A stretch of DNA of 51,976 nt, taken from positions 1-51,976 of the forward strand of contig JAJFHT010000060.1 of NCBI GenBank assembly GCA_021775495.1. Reading direction: 5' to 3'. This stretch comes from Hyphomicrobiales bacterium (GTDB lineage Bacteria > Pseudomonadota > Alphaproteobacteria > Rhizobiales > Rhizobiaceae). This document shows, piece after piece, positions 36,091 to 44,499 of this stretch. The first letter of the stretch is position 1; each line of letters opens with the position of its first letter. The notes below the pieces were generated by a model. The model was not told the DNA's origin. It searched no databases and saw nothing but the letters and a program-made list of their open reading frames with translations. The translations under genes were made by a program, and so were the position numbers.

Positions 36091-36342
36091 TCAGGCAGAA
36101 AGCCGCGCGTCAGCGTCAAATGAGACACCCTTGCCCACCAGCAATGAACGCATGTCGCCAAGGTTCTGCATGCTGACCATTTCAGGCATGGTGAAGCGCA
36201 CGCCAAAAGCGGTCTCTACAGCAAGCATGAGCTCGATATGACGCAGCGAATCCCAGTTCGGGGTATTCAGCGCGTTTGATTCCTCACTCAGGATTCCGGT
36301 TTCGATTTTCAGAATTCCTGCAACAACTTCAAAAAGTTTCAT
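36091..36342 (-). CDS. Acyl-carrier-protein-like aminoacyl carrier protein
   Basis: 83-residue carrier protein. The phosphopantetheine site is NWDSLRHIELMLAVE with Ser32 in the DSL motif. The surrounding helices (helix 1 KLFEVVAGILKI, helix 2 SLRHIELMLAVETAFG, helix 3 NLGDMRSLL) match the ACP fold, but it does not resemble the fatty-acid AcpP closely. It is encoded 65 bp after the amino acid:carrier-protein ligase, the arrangement known for such ligases and their cognate carriers. I infer that it bears a small amino acid as a thioester, like DltC. I chose the ATG at 36342 because TAGGAGGCG is 6 bp upstream; the longer frame to 36513 overlaps the ligase gene. It is the last gene of the operon. 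Confidence 0.88.
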   Translation of the reverse strand: MKLFEVVAGILKIETGILSEESNALNTPNWDSLRHIELMLAVETAFGVRFTMPEMVSMQNLGDMRSLLVGKGVSFDADARLSA

Positions 36343-36407
36343 TTTATCGCCTCCTAGTTTAAGTCCCTGTTGAATTTTTGGTTTTTGTGTTTTTGATTTC
36401 AGTTTGA

Positions 36408-37619
36408 TCAGTCGAAAATTCTGTTGCGCACTTCCTCGGGCCACCTGTCGGGCTCGAAGCCGTGATGGGTAAAGGCAGCCAGCACCCAGCGTTCGATACC
36501 GAGTCCCACACAACCGGTCATCGCCGGTTTTTCATCGGTATCGCGAATGTCGAAACGCTCACCAAAGAAATTGCCGTGAAGATTGATCGACCCGCAGGCG
36601 ATCGTTTTGACTTGACCCTCGGCATCCAGCACGGGGATCTTGATTTCGTTTTTCACTTCCTGGGCGGCCTGCCAGAATTTCTTGGCCGCCGATACGGTTG
36701 CAAAGAACGGATCAGTTGCCGTTTGGAGCTTACAATCCATGTCAAAAAATGCCGCCAGTTCGGAAACCAGCGGAACCGAACGGTTGCGCACGTCGCTGAC
36801 GTAATCTTCCGAACCGACGAAAACCAGTTCGCGGACATTGAACTCGTACAGCCGGTCGAGCCCCGATATGTTGCGGGATTCGTAACGGAATACGCGCCCC
36901 ATCCAGGTGAAACATTCACCGGTCTCGTAGCGCTTTCCCTTCAGTGTCGGGTAGGCAGGAAAACAGGCCGCCGGATTCAGGCACATGCCATCGATATGCA
37001 CATGATCACGATGTGGCATATGGGCACCTTCGGAACACGAGTTCGCAACCCGGAACTCCTCGATGGCATCGAAATCCTCGATCATGTTTCCGACAAAGGT
37101 GACGGCGTTTGGATGGCTGTCGAAATAACCGCATTTGTGCAGAGTATCGGCGTCGATCATCGCCGGGAAATGGCCATCTGCAGCCTTGAATTCCCGAGCG
37201 TACAGTTCGGCGGCCTTTTCATTGATCAACTGTGCCAGTTTCAAAACCGGCCCATTATATGCAACCTGGCCGGAGCCATAATCATGCACCCAACCGCGTT
37301 CGACCAGGCCCTGGTTGACGTCTTTCTGATAGGGTCCTTCATCCTTACGCACGGATTCGGAAAATACCTTGATCTCGTAACCCGAGACCTGTTTGGCCAT
37401 CACGTCTAGAAAACGTGCAGCCTTGTCCATCACCGCCTCGACGTCACGACGGTCCTGCAGGACAACAGTTGCGGTTTTGCCGTCTTCGGCAACGATGATG
37501 CGATCGATTGCCGGAGAGACAAACACCGATTCCTTTTCGATGTCGCCCGCAACCTCCTCATCGACCTGCCGTGGCATATCGATTGCAATCTGCATGCGCT
37601 GGTTCAATTGTTTGTTCAT
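36408..37619 (-). CDS. Amino acid:[carrier protein] ligase (class II SerRS-like)
   Basis: 403 residues. The C-terminal two-thirds resemble the catalytic core of atypical (archaeal-type) seryl-tRNA synthetase. Motif 2 is FRYESRNISGLDRLYEF (244-260) and motif 3 is GLGIERWVLAAF (372-383). Cys219, Glu264 and Cys370 form a plausible zinc triad with spacing similar to that recalled for this enzyme group. No tRNA-binding coiled coil is present. Proteins of this kind from Bradyrhizobium and Agrobacterium are known to adenylate glycine or alanine and load it on a carrier protein, not on tRNA. The first ~90 residues are an extra domain of unknown role. I chose the ATG at 37619, with GGAAGGGG upstream. 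The adjacent carrier, MBOAT and SGNH genes suggest that the amino acid is passed on to an envelope acceptor. Substrate is inferred. Confidence 0.85.
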   Translation of the reverse strand: MNKQLNQRMQIAIDMPRQVDEEVAGDIEKESVFVSPAIDRIIVAEDGKTATVVLQDRRDVEAVMDKAARFLDVMAKQVSGYEIKVFSESVRKDEGPYQKDVNQGLVERGWVHDYGSGQVAYNGPVLKLAQLINEKAAELYAREFKAADGHFPAMIDADTLHKCGYFDSHPNAVTFVGNMIEDFDAIEEFRVANSCSEGAHMPHRDHVHIDGMCLNPAACFPAYPTLKGKRYETGECFTWMGRVFRYESRNISGLDRLYEFNVRELVFVGSEDYVSDVRNRSVPLVSELAAFFDMDCKLQTATDPFFATVSAAKKFWQAAQEVKNEIKIPVLDAEGQVKTIACGSINLHGNFFGERFDIRDTDEKPAMTGCVGLGIERWVLAAFTHHGFEPDRWPEEVRNRIFD

Positions 37620-37659
37620 AATCTGGCCCCTTCCAAAGAGTTCATTTTTTTCCAGTCCC

Positions 37660-39177
37660 CTAGAACTGGTAGTAGAGAAACGACGAGTTCGATCCGATGT
37701 TGGTGAGGGCCACAACGAACAGCGCTGCGGTCGCTACGGACCAACCAAGAGCCGGACGCCAGCTGAACGACTCGACAAAAGAACTGAAACTGTCGGGTTT
37801 CGGAGTACAGCTGAGCCAGTCACGGGAGAGAATTTCCTGCGTGTTCGGTGCCACCAGGACGATTGCGCCGAAAACCAGGATCATCGGGAAAACGTCGGCC
37901 AGAACCAGCGAAACGGACTCAGCTGCAATGTCCGGAAACAACATCGAGACGCCCCACATGGACGACAGAATGGTCAGCGCGGTCGGCACATCGGCCGCAC
38001 GGAAAATGGCCAAACCACTTGCCACCACCGACATCGTCATCAGCCAGCCCATTGCCGGTGAGATTTTTGGCAGGTTGAACTGTTTCCAACCATTATTGAC
38101 CGCGATGGCAACTCCGTGCAGCAGACCGTAGAGAACAAACACCCAGCCTGATCCGTGCCAGATACCGGCCACCAGCATAGTGAATACAATTGGCCATGCG
38201 CCGGAAACCATGTAACGGCGTAGGGGCTCATATTGACCGCCTACGGCCTTGCGCATTCCCTTCATGGCGACCGGTGAATAGACGAACGTGGTGAAGAACC
38301 GCGTCATCGTCATATGCCAACGCTGCCAGAAATCGGATATGCTGGTTGCCTTGAAGGGCGAGTTGAAATTCAACGGCAGCATGATTCCGAATATGGCGCC
38401 CAGCCCGAGAGCCATGTCGGAGTAACCGGAAAAATCAAAATAGAGCTGCAGGGTGTAGGCAAGCGTTCCCGCCCACGCGGTCACCATGTCAATCGATTGA
38501 CCCGCTGCCACACCGTTGAAGGCAGTGTTGGCGAAGGGCCCAATACTGTCGGCCAGCACCACTTTCTTGAAAAGCCCCATGGTGAACATGGCGCTGCCAA
38601 CCGCAATTCGGCGGGCATCAAGAACAGAATCCTTTCGGTCTTCCATCTGCTTGAAAATTTCGCGCTGCAGAACAAGCGGTCCGGCCGTCACGCAGGGAAA
38701 GAAGGTGGCAAATGTTACATAACGGACAAAAGGTTGCTGTTTGGCTTGCCCTGCATGCGCTTCGATCAGGTAACCGATCTGGATGAAGGTATAGAAGGAA
38801 ATGCCGATCGGCAGAATGGTTTCCAGATGCGAAATCCCTCCCCCGGTCACCTGATTGGCGATGTCGACGAAGAAGTTCATATATTTGAAATAGCCTAGCG
38901 CAACGATGTTGCCGATGATGCCTGCAGCAAGCAGTGAGCCAGAAGCTTTGCCGGCTTCAGTTGATCGGATCAGCACATTGCCAATGACATAGTTTGAGAC
39001 GACCGATACCGACAGAATGCCCAGAAAAAGCACGCTGAACTGCCCGTAGAACACCAATGAAGCCACCGCCAGCACACCGTAAGCGGCTTGCCATCCGGCA
39101 AATCGCTGGGCTGCCGCATAGGCAATGAATGCCAATGGCAGAAAGATGATGATAAACTCGTAGGAATTGAAAATCAT
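37660..39177 (-). CDS. MBOAT-family O-acyltransferase (DltB/AlgI type)
   Basis: 505-residue polytopic inner-membrane protein with about 11-13 TM helices. MBOAT hallmarks are present: LPIGISFYTFIQIGYLIE, FPCVTAGPLVLQREIF, LYFDFSGYSDMALGLGAIFGI (quoted in part), DFWQRWHMTMTRFF with His288, and the catalytic-type His341 in WHGSGW. DltB and AlgI relatives move an acyl group from a cytoplasmic donor across the membrane to a secreted acceptor. Here the likely donor is the aminoacylated carrier protein encoded downstream, as in DltB-DltC; that link is inferred from gene order. The start is 10 bp after the stop of the BASS-SGNH gene. C-terminal residues (SSFLYYQF) end near the last helix, as in DltB/AlgI. 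Confidence 0.9.
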   Translation of the reverse strand: MIFNSYEFIIIFLPLAFIAYAAAQRFAGWQAAYGVLAVASLVFYGQFSVLFLGILSVSVVSNYVIGNVLIRSTEAGKASGSLLAAGIIGNIVALGYFKYMNFFVDIANQVTGGGISHLETILPIGISFYTFIQIGYLIEAHAGQAKQQPFVRYVTFATFFPCVTAGPLVLQREIFKQMEDRKDSVLDARRIAVGSAMFTMGLFKKVVLADSIGPFANTAFNGVAAGQSIDMVTAWAGTLAYTLQLYFDFSGYSDMALGLGAIFGIMLPLNFNSPFKATSISDFWQRWHMTMTRFFTTFVYSPVAMKGMRKAVGGQYEPLRRYMVSGAWPIVFTMLVAGIWHGSGWVFVLYGLLHGVAIAVNNGWKQFNLPKISPAMGWLMTMSVVASGLAIFRAADVPTALTILSSMWGVSMLFPDIAAESVSLVLADVFPMILVFGAIVLVAPNTQEILSRDWLSCTPKPDSFSSFVESFSWRPALGWSVATAALFVVALTNIGSNSSFLYYQF

Positions 39178-39187
39178 TTTCCTGTCC

Positions 39188-41647
39188 TCAGCCTTTCAGT
39201 GCGCCGCGAAGCACATAATCGAATGTCGGTTTCACTTCGGCACCGTTTTCTCCAGCGCCATACTGATTGAGCAGCATGCCAAGACAGGTCGGATTTCCGT
39301 GTTCGGCATCGATATACATGTTTGATGTGCAGCCGACGGCATCGGGTGCGAACCCGCCGATGAAGTCGAAACCGTATTTGTCGGCCCAGCTCTGCGTCAG
39401 TTCTTCGATCTTTTTCAGACCATCCATGTAGGGGCTGTCTTCAACACCCGACCAGAAGATCGGATTGAATTGCGGGTGAGCAAGCGTGACCTTGACCCCT
39501 TTTTCGGTAAGAAAATCAAACAGCGCTTCCATATGCGCGACCCCCTTGGGATCGATTTTCGGCGGATCGTTTCGGCGCGCCTGAGCAAATGCCATTGCTT
39601 CTTTGCGTGCACGTTCCTGGGTGAAAAGCCGTTTATGTTCTCCCGACCAGAGGATCGAGCCTCCGGGCAGCAGCGTATCGAGCGTTTCGAAATCACGCTG
39701 CACCGTCGCATGCGGCTGCACAGGACCTGTCAGCATCATCGTTGCCTGGCTCATCAGGAGAGGCATTGACAGCAGTTCCCGCCAGGTATTGACCGGCAGC
39801 GTTTCCCAAACACTGTGCGGCTCAAGGCCAATGCGCTTTGCAAATTCGCGATAATACTTGATGCCCGGCAGCCACAGGAAATCGGTGCGATCCTTGATTG
39901 GTGTCAGCAGGTTGTCGCGGATAGTGATAATCATTTCCTTCGGAAGCTTGCCGTTTGCAGTCCACATTTCCGTCACGGCAAGCATGTCTTCGTAGTAGTC
40001 GCGGTGGACATGCGAGTTGTAGAAGTCCCGGCCCTCAAGCAATTCGACATGAGCTTCCTGCCAGTGACTGGCACCCAGCACTACGACTTCCGGTGTTTTT
40101 ACCATCCGTTCGATGGTCGCGTTGCGCAGATCCCGAATATTGATATTCAGATCGAAAACACCGAAATTCCTGCCGTCGGTATGGGCCTGCGCCACCTTGC
40201 TGATCAGTTCCTGATCAAACAGCATCGGTGAAAAATACCGGTTCGCCTGCCAGACGGCAGCTGTGCCGGCTACACACAACACCAGAAACAAGGCGATGTA
40301 GCGCGCTGAAACAGCTTTCAGTTTCGATGCAGTGGCCACGGCAACCGGAGCGGCCTGTGTATAATGCACGCTCAGCCGATTGAGCAGAGCGCGCGCGTCA
40401 TCGCGGGAGACTTCAAGCCCGTCCGTCAGATATTCTTCAAGATTCTCATCGACTTTAACTGGCTCAGCAGTGGTCTGCATCGGGACGGCATAATCATCCA
40501 AATCAAGGGCAGTGGCTGTTGCCGTGTTGCCAGTCGGCAAAATACCGTGGAATTGGCGCGATCCGCCACCAACGGAACCGGTGAAACGTCCAGGTTGATT
40601 GGCAGCAGGTGAGATACGCCCGATGCCGGGATTAGCGCCGCCGGTTGAAACAGAAACCGGGTCTGCGGGAATCTCGTTTTCATTCGATTGTATATCGGGT
40701 TTCATCGTTCCCTCTCGTAGCGGAACCCGGCTTTTGCCGACAAAAAGGTCGAACAGCAGGGGTGAAAAGAACATCGGGATCTGGCAAACACCGACATAGA
40801 TCGCCAATTCCGATCCGGCGATGTGCCCAACAAGCCCGAATGTCAGCCCCACATTCCTGAAGCTCGCGAGCACCATTGCCGTGGTAGAAGCCGTTGCGCC
40901 AAATCTCGCCATGACCAATCGCGTGGTAAATCCGATACCGACTGCTACCGAGATGGCTATGGCAAGATAGGCGATGATCTGCTGTGGATTGTCGGAGATT
41001 GACTCGGTTACCTGTGCTTCCAAAGCGAAGCAGAAAGCCACCAGAGCCAAAACCGAACCCCATCGGCCGATGGTATCCACCTTGTCTTTCCCGGCGTCAC
41101 TCCAGCCTGAAATTTTCGACCTCAGCAACGCAAAAATGGCTATTGGGATCACCAGGAAAACCAGCATCCTAAATCCGAACAGGCTGAGATCCAGGGCCAA
41201 TACACTGCCTTGAAGCAAGCCAAAAAACAGGTAGATGGAAATCGGAGCGGCGATGGTTGAGACAATGACGGTCTGAACAGCCACCTTCTGGTTCAGCCCC
41301 ATCAGTTGCACCAGTGTCGGCGATGCAAATAGAGACCCGCTGGTTACCGTCACAAGGATAAAATAGAGGAGTTGGCGTTCCAAATCCAAAATCTGGGCAA
41401 CCATGATGACCAAAGCCGGCAAAATGAATTGCTGCCAAAACACCAGCGAGAGCACAACCGGATGCAACCGAGTGAGTTCGCCTGCCTCCAGCCGCGCAAA
41501 CGGAAACAGCGAGAACACCATTACGAAAAACAGTGACGGCAGGAGATAGGGTTCGAAAGCCCTTGAAATCTGAGGGAAAAACAGCGCGATGATTACGCCG
41601 AGCGCCAGAATCAAAGATGCCAGCGTTTTTTCGTCTTCAGCACGCAT
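39188..41647 (-). CDS. Fusion of a BASS-like transporter domain and a periplasmic SGNH/DltD-like domain
   Basis: 819 residues. Residues 1-305 form about ten TM helices with features of the bile acid:sodium symporter/arsenite permease fold, including a conserved FRNVGLTFGLVG segment. A 140-residue linker, low-complexity then with an acidic helix, follows (310-447). A second anchor helix lies at 449-468. Residues 480-819 form a periplasmic domain with GASHWQE (candidate nucleophile Ser527) and YIDAEHGNP (candidate Asp780 and His783), the first and last blocks of SGNH esterases/acyltransferases such as DltD. It is the first gene of the operon; MBOAT, ligase and carrier follow. I infer the transferase that completes the O-aminoacylation. 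The transporter half could move a substrate or be a scaffold. The ATG at 41647 has GTGGGG upstream; an in-frame TTG lies at 41659. Confidence 0.75.
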   Translation of the reverse strand: MRAEDEKTLASLILALGVIIALFFPQISRAFEPYLLPSLFFVMVFSLFPFARLEAGELTRLHPVVLSLVFWQQFILPALVIMVAQILDLERQLLYFILVTVTSGSLFASPTLVQLMGLNQKVAVQTVIVSTIAAPISIYLFFGLLQGSVLALDLSLFGFRMLVFLVIPIAIFALLRSKISGWSDAGKDKVDTIGRWGSVLALVAFCFALEAQVTESISDNPQQIIAYLAIAISVAVGIGFTTRLVMARFGATASTTAMVLASFRNVGLTFGLVGHIAGSELAIYVGVCQIPMFFSPLLFDLFVGKSRVPLREGTMKPDIQSNENEIPADPVSVSTGGANPGIGRISPAANQPGRFTGSVGGGSRQFHGILPTGNTATATALDLDDYAVPMQTTAEPVKVDENLEEYLTDGLEVSRDDARALLNRLSVHYTQAAPVAVATASKLKAVSARYIALFLVLCVAGTAAVWQANRYFSPMLFDQELISKVAQAHTDGRNFGVFDLNINIRDLRNATIERMVKTPEVVVLGASHWQEAHVELLEGRDFYNSHVHRDYYEDMLAVTEMWTANGKLPKEMIITIRDNLLTPIKDRTDFLWLPGIKYYREFAKRIGLEPHSVWETLPVNTWRELLSMPLLMSQATMMLTGPVQPHATVQRDFETLDTLLPGGSILWSGEHKRLFTQERARKEAMAFAQARRNDPPKIDPKGVAHMEALFDFLTEKGVKVTLAHPQFNPIFWSGVEDSPYMDGLKKIEELTQSWADKYGFDFIGGFAPDAVGCTSNMYIDAEHGNPTCLGMLLNQYGAGENGAEVKPTFDYVLRGALKG

Positions 41648-41680
41648 TAAACCCCACAATGCGCGATGTCAGCAATCAGA

Positions 41681-41721
41681 CTTCGGATACCGGTGTGCCC
41701 CCACACCAAAACGCTCCGAAG
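41681..41721 (-). other. Potential leader hairpin upstream of the aminoacylation operon
   Basis: The outer stem CTTCGGA (41681-41687) pairs with TCCGAAG (41715-41721). Inside it GGTGTG (41692-41697) pairs with CACACC (41702-41707) around a 4-nt loop. It lies 34-74 bp upstream of the first operon gene and within the 253-bp region divergent from the histidine kinase gene. It could be a 5' UTR regulatory structure or a binding site for a dimeric regulator. The pairing is directly visible; function is inferred. Confidence 0.55.
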
Positions 41722-41900
41722 ATCCCGTCCACCACGCTTCCCCGTTATGAACACTCAACTTCGATCTTGGCGCTGAAAATTCCCTTAACAAACAGGGTTC
41801 TGAGCCGACTGCTCAAAAGCATCGTTAACAAATTCTCTATTCTTTTGGGTTTAGTTCTAGCTCGGGGAAGAGGCTCGTCGCTGATTCGGCGGCCGCAACA

Positions 41901-43895
41901 ATGGGCGACACCGCTTTGGACAATATTGCTGAACAATTTGAACCGCGGAGCGACGCGATCGATCCAATATTGATCGATGTATTTGATGGCGTTGATTTCG
42001 GTCTGGCTGTGTTTGACAGTCATCTCAACCTTATCAGGGCGAACGCTCTTTACCTTGAGTTGTGCGGCTACCGACGCGAGGATGTGCCTGTCGGCACCCC
42101 GTTGAAGTTGCTCATGCAACGCGCACTGTCGGCTCAGGGACAGGTGGCATCCGATATCGAGACTTCGATCGCAACCACCTTGCTGCGTTTGAAGGTTGGC
42201 GGCACCCACAAATTTCGTTTTGAGCCTGTCAGCGGTCAATTCATTACCGTCACCAGACATCGCAACCCCGACGGCAACCTGATCGAAACCGTTCAGGAGG
42301 CGTCTGATGGCGACCACGATGCAGATCGTGCAGGGCAGTTGAAACACATCGCCGAGACCGCTCATTCGCGAATGATGCATGCGCTCGATACCATGATCGA
42401 CGGATTCGCGCTTTATGATCCGGACGATCGGCTGGTCTTCTACAATCAGAAATATGTGGAACTGAACCCACACATTGCCGACCTGATCAAACCGGGTGCA
42501 CATTACGAGACGATGCTTCGGGAAGGCATCGCGCGCGGTGGGATGAAGACCCAGGGAATGGACAAAGAGACCTTCATCAAATGGAGGTTGCATCAGCATT
42601 TCAATCCGGGGGAAGCACACGAGCATCAGTTGGAAGACGGACGCTGGATACGGGTCCTGGAGAAACAGACCGACGACGGCAGTATCGTTGGCACCAGGTC
42701 CGACATAACCGAGCTCAAGAACCGCGAACTTGAGGTTCAGCAAATTTCCGGTGTGCTGGACAAGACCAACGGCCAATTCGACATCGCGATAAACAACATG
42801 ATCCAGGGTCTGTGCATGTTTGACAGCGATCAGAAACTGATCCTGTGCAATCGGCAATATCTGGAGATGTACGGATTCTCTGCTGAAGTAGTCAAACCGG
42901 GCATTTCACTGTCCGATATCATGCGATATTCGATTTCGCTGGGTAATTATCGCGAACAGGACGCGCAAGCCGCCTTGAAGGCCCGGCATGATCCCGACAA
43001 GCTGAAGAAGCAGACAACAATCAAGCAGTTCCTGCGTGATGGCAGGGTTATGGCTGTGATGAATAAACCGATGCCCAATGGCGGTTCGATTGCCACGTAT
43101 CAGGACATTACCGTCATTGAGCAGCATGATATCACGCTCATGGCCTATACGAAGAAACTCGAGCGCTCGAACCGAGAACTGCAAGATTTCGCTTATGTCG
43201 CATCCCACGATCTTCAAGAGCCGCTCCGCAAGATTGAAGCGTTTGGAGATCGGTTGCTTCACAAACACAGTGACAAACTCCCCGATGACGGCAAAATGTT
43301 TATTGATCGCATGCAAAATGCCGCAATGCGCATGCGCCAGCTGATCAACGACCTGCTCAGCTATTCCCGTGTGACGACAAAGGCAAAACCATTCAAGAAC
43401 GTGGATCTGAATGAGGTCCTGGAGGGAGTTCTCTCCGATATCCAGATGCGGATACAGGATTCCGGCGGCAAGGTGGAATTCGGGGAACTTCCGGTTTTCA
43501 TTGCCGATCCGACGCAGATGCGTCAACTGTTCCAGAACCTCATTTCCAACGCGCTAAAATTCCGCAAGCCGGATGTCGACCCCGTTGTCAAAATTACCGC
43601 GACGGCCGTCAAACATGAAGATGAAAGCGGAAACGCACTCGACTTTTGGCGTTTTGAAATCGCCGACAACGGCATCGGATTCGACAACCAGTACAAGGAG
43701 CAGATTTTCACGATCTTCCAACGGCTCCACGGGCGGGTCGAGTTCGAAGGTACTGGCATCGGATTGGCAACCTGCCGGAAAATTGTCGAAAGACATGAGG
43801 GAGTAATTGATGCGGAAGGCGTCCCGGATGTCGGCGCGACATTCATAATCGAATTGCCGGCAGTTCAGAAAATCGAGGAAGAAACAGACTCATGA
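41901..43895 (+). CDS. Cytoplasmic multi-PAS sensor histidine kinase
   Basis: 664 residues without TM helices. Three PAS-like segments (about 25-135, 155-275 and 290-405; the last two are of the PAS_7 type, with GFALYDPDDRLVFYN and GLCMFDSDQKLILCN) are followed by HisKA with FAYVASHDLQEPLRKI (His436). The ATPase domain has QNLISNALKF (N box), IADNGIGFD (G1) and GTGIGLATCRKI (G2). The H-box and kinase type resemble phytochrome-like kinases (Cph1/Rcp1 pairs), but no phytochrome GAF/PHY domain is present. The signal is unknown; PAS domains could bind a small ligand or cofactor. It overlaps the next gene, an Rcp1-like receiver, by 4 bp (ATGA), so the two form a pair. Confidence 0.9.
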   Translation: MGDTALDNIAEQFEPRSDAIDPILIDVFDGVDFGLAVFDSHLNLIRANALYLELCGYRREDVPVGTPLKLLMQRALSAQGQVASDIETSIATTLLRLKVGGTHKFRFEPVSGQFITVTRHRNPDGNLIETVQEASDGDHDADRAGQLKHIAETAHSRMMHALDTMIDGFALYDPDDRLVFYNQKYVELNPHIADLIKPGAHYETMLREGIARGGMKTQGMDKETFIKWRLHQHFNPGEAHEHQLEDGRWIRVLEKQTDDGSIVGTRSDITELKNRELEVQQISGVLDKTNGQFDIAINNMIQGLCMFDSDQKLILCNRQYLEMYGFSAEVVKPGISLSDIMRYSISLGNYREQDAQAALKARHDPDKLKKQTTIKQFLRDGRVMAVMNKPMPNGGSIATYQDITVIEQHDITLMAYTKKLERSNRELQDFAYVASHDLQEPLRKIEAFGDRLLHKHSDKLPDDGKMFIDRMQNAAMRMRQLINDLLSYSRVTTKAKPFKNVDLNEVLEGVLSDIQMRIQDSGGKVEFGELPVFIADPTQMRQLFQNLISNALKFRKPDVDPVVKITATAVKHEDESGNALDFWRFEIADNGIGFDNQYKEQIFTIFQRLHGRVEFEGTGIGLATCRKIVERHEGVIDAEGVPDVGATFIIELPAVQKIEEETDS

Positions 43896-44344
43896 ACGAT
43901 CCCAAACCCATTCGTATTCTCATCGCTGATGACGACGCCGATGATCGCATGCTGATCGCCGACGCGCTTGAAGAGGCACGCCTGAAGAATCCGGTCGACT
44001 TTGTGGAAGACGGCGTCGAATTAATGGAATATCTCAATCATGAGGGGGACTACGCGCACCTCACCGATGATCATCTGCCCAGTATTATTCTGCTGGACCT
44101 GAACATGCCGAGAAAAGACGGACGTACTGCATTGAAGGAAATCAGAGCCGATGAAAAACTGCGGAGGATTCCGATCGTCGTGCTGACCACATCAAAATCC
44201 GAGGAAGATATCCTGCGCACCTACAATCTCGGTGTGAACTCCTTCATAACCAAACCCGTGACGTTCAACGGTCTGGTTGAAGTCGTTCAGATCCTTTCAA
44301 AATATTGGATCGAGATCGTCGCCTTACCGCACGATTTTGATTGA
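43892..44344 (+). CDS. Single-domain response regulator (Rcp1-like)
   Basis: 150 residues, a stand-alone receiver. The acidic pocket is IADDDADD (12-18), the phosphoacceptor Asp69 lies in LLDLNMPRKDG, and the signature VVLTTSKSEEDI and FITKPVT follow. The insert between strand 2 and helix 2 (LNHEGDYAHLTDDHLPS) is typical of Rcp1 regulators paired with phytochrome-type kinases. It has no output domain and so probably relays to another protein, for example the receiver-GGDEF-EAL protein downstream. Translationally coupled to the kinase. Confidence 0.92.
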   Translation: MNDPKPIRILIADDDADDRMLIADALEEARLKNPVDFVEDGVELMEYLNHEGDYAHLTDDHLPSIILLDLNMPRKDGRTALKEIRADEKLRRIPIVVLTTSKSEEDILRTYNLGVNSFITKPVTFNGLVEVVQILSKYWIEIVALPHDFD

Positions 44345-44499
44345 TGGACATTTGACTTCGAGAACAAGGTTACACCAAATCGAATATCAATATATACTGG
44401 CGTTAACAGATTTTTATTCACGATAGATAATCGCTGATTTCGTTTACCCAACGAACATTCCATTCGCGCATATTGAATGAAATGCTTTGGGGAAAGCTT

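Noticed and set aside
41745-42857. Open frame of 370 codons antisense to the histidine kinase gene
   Set aside because: No recognisable motif; the plus strand encodes a complete PAS-HisKA-ATPase protein.
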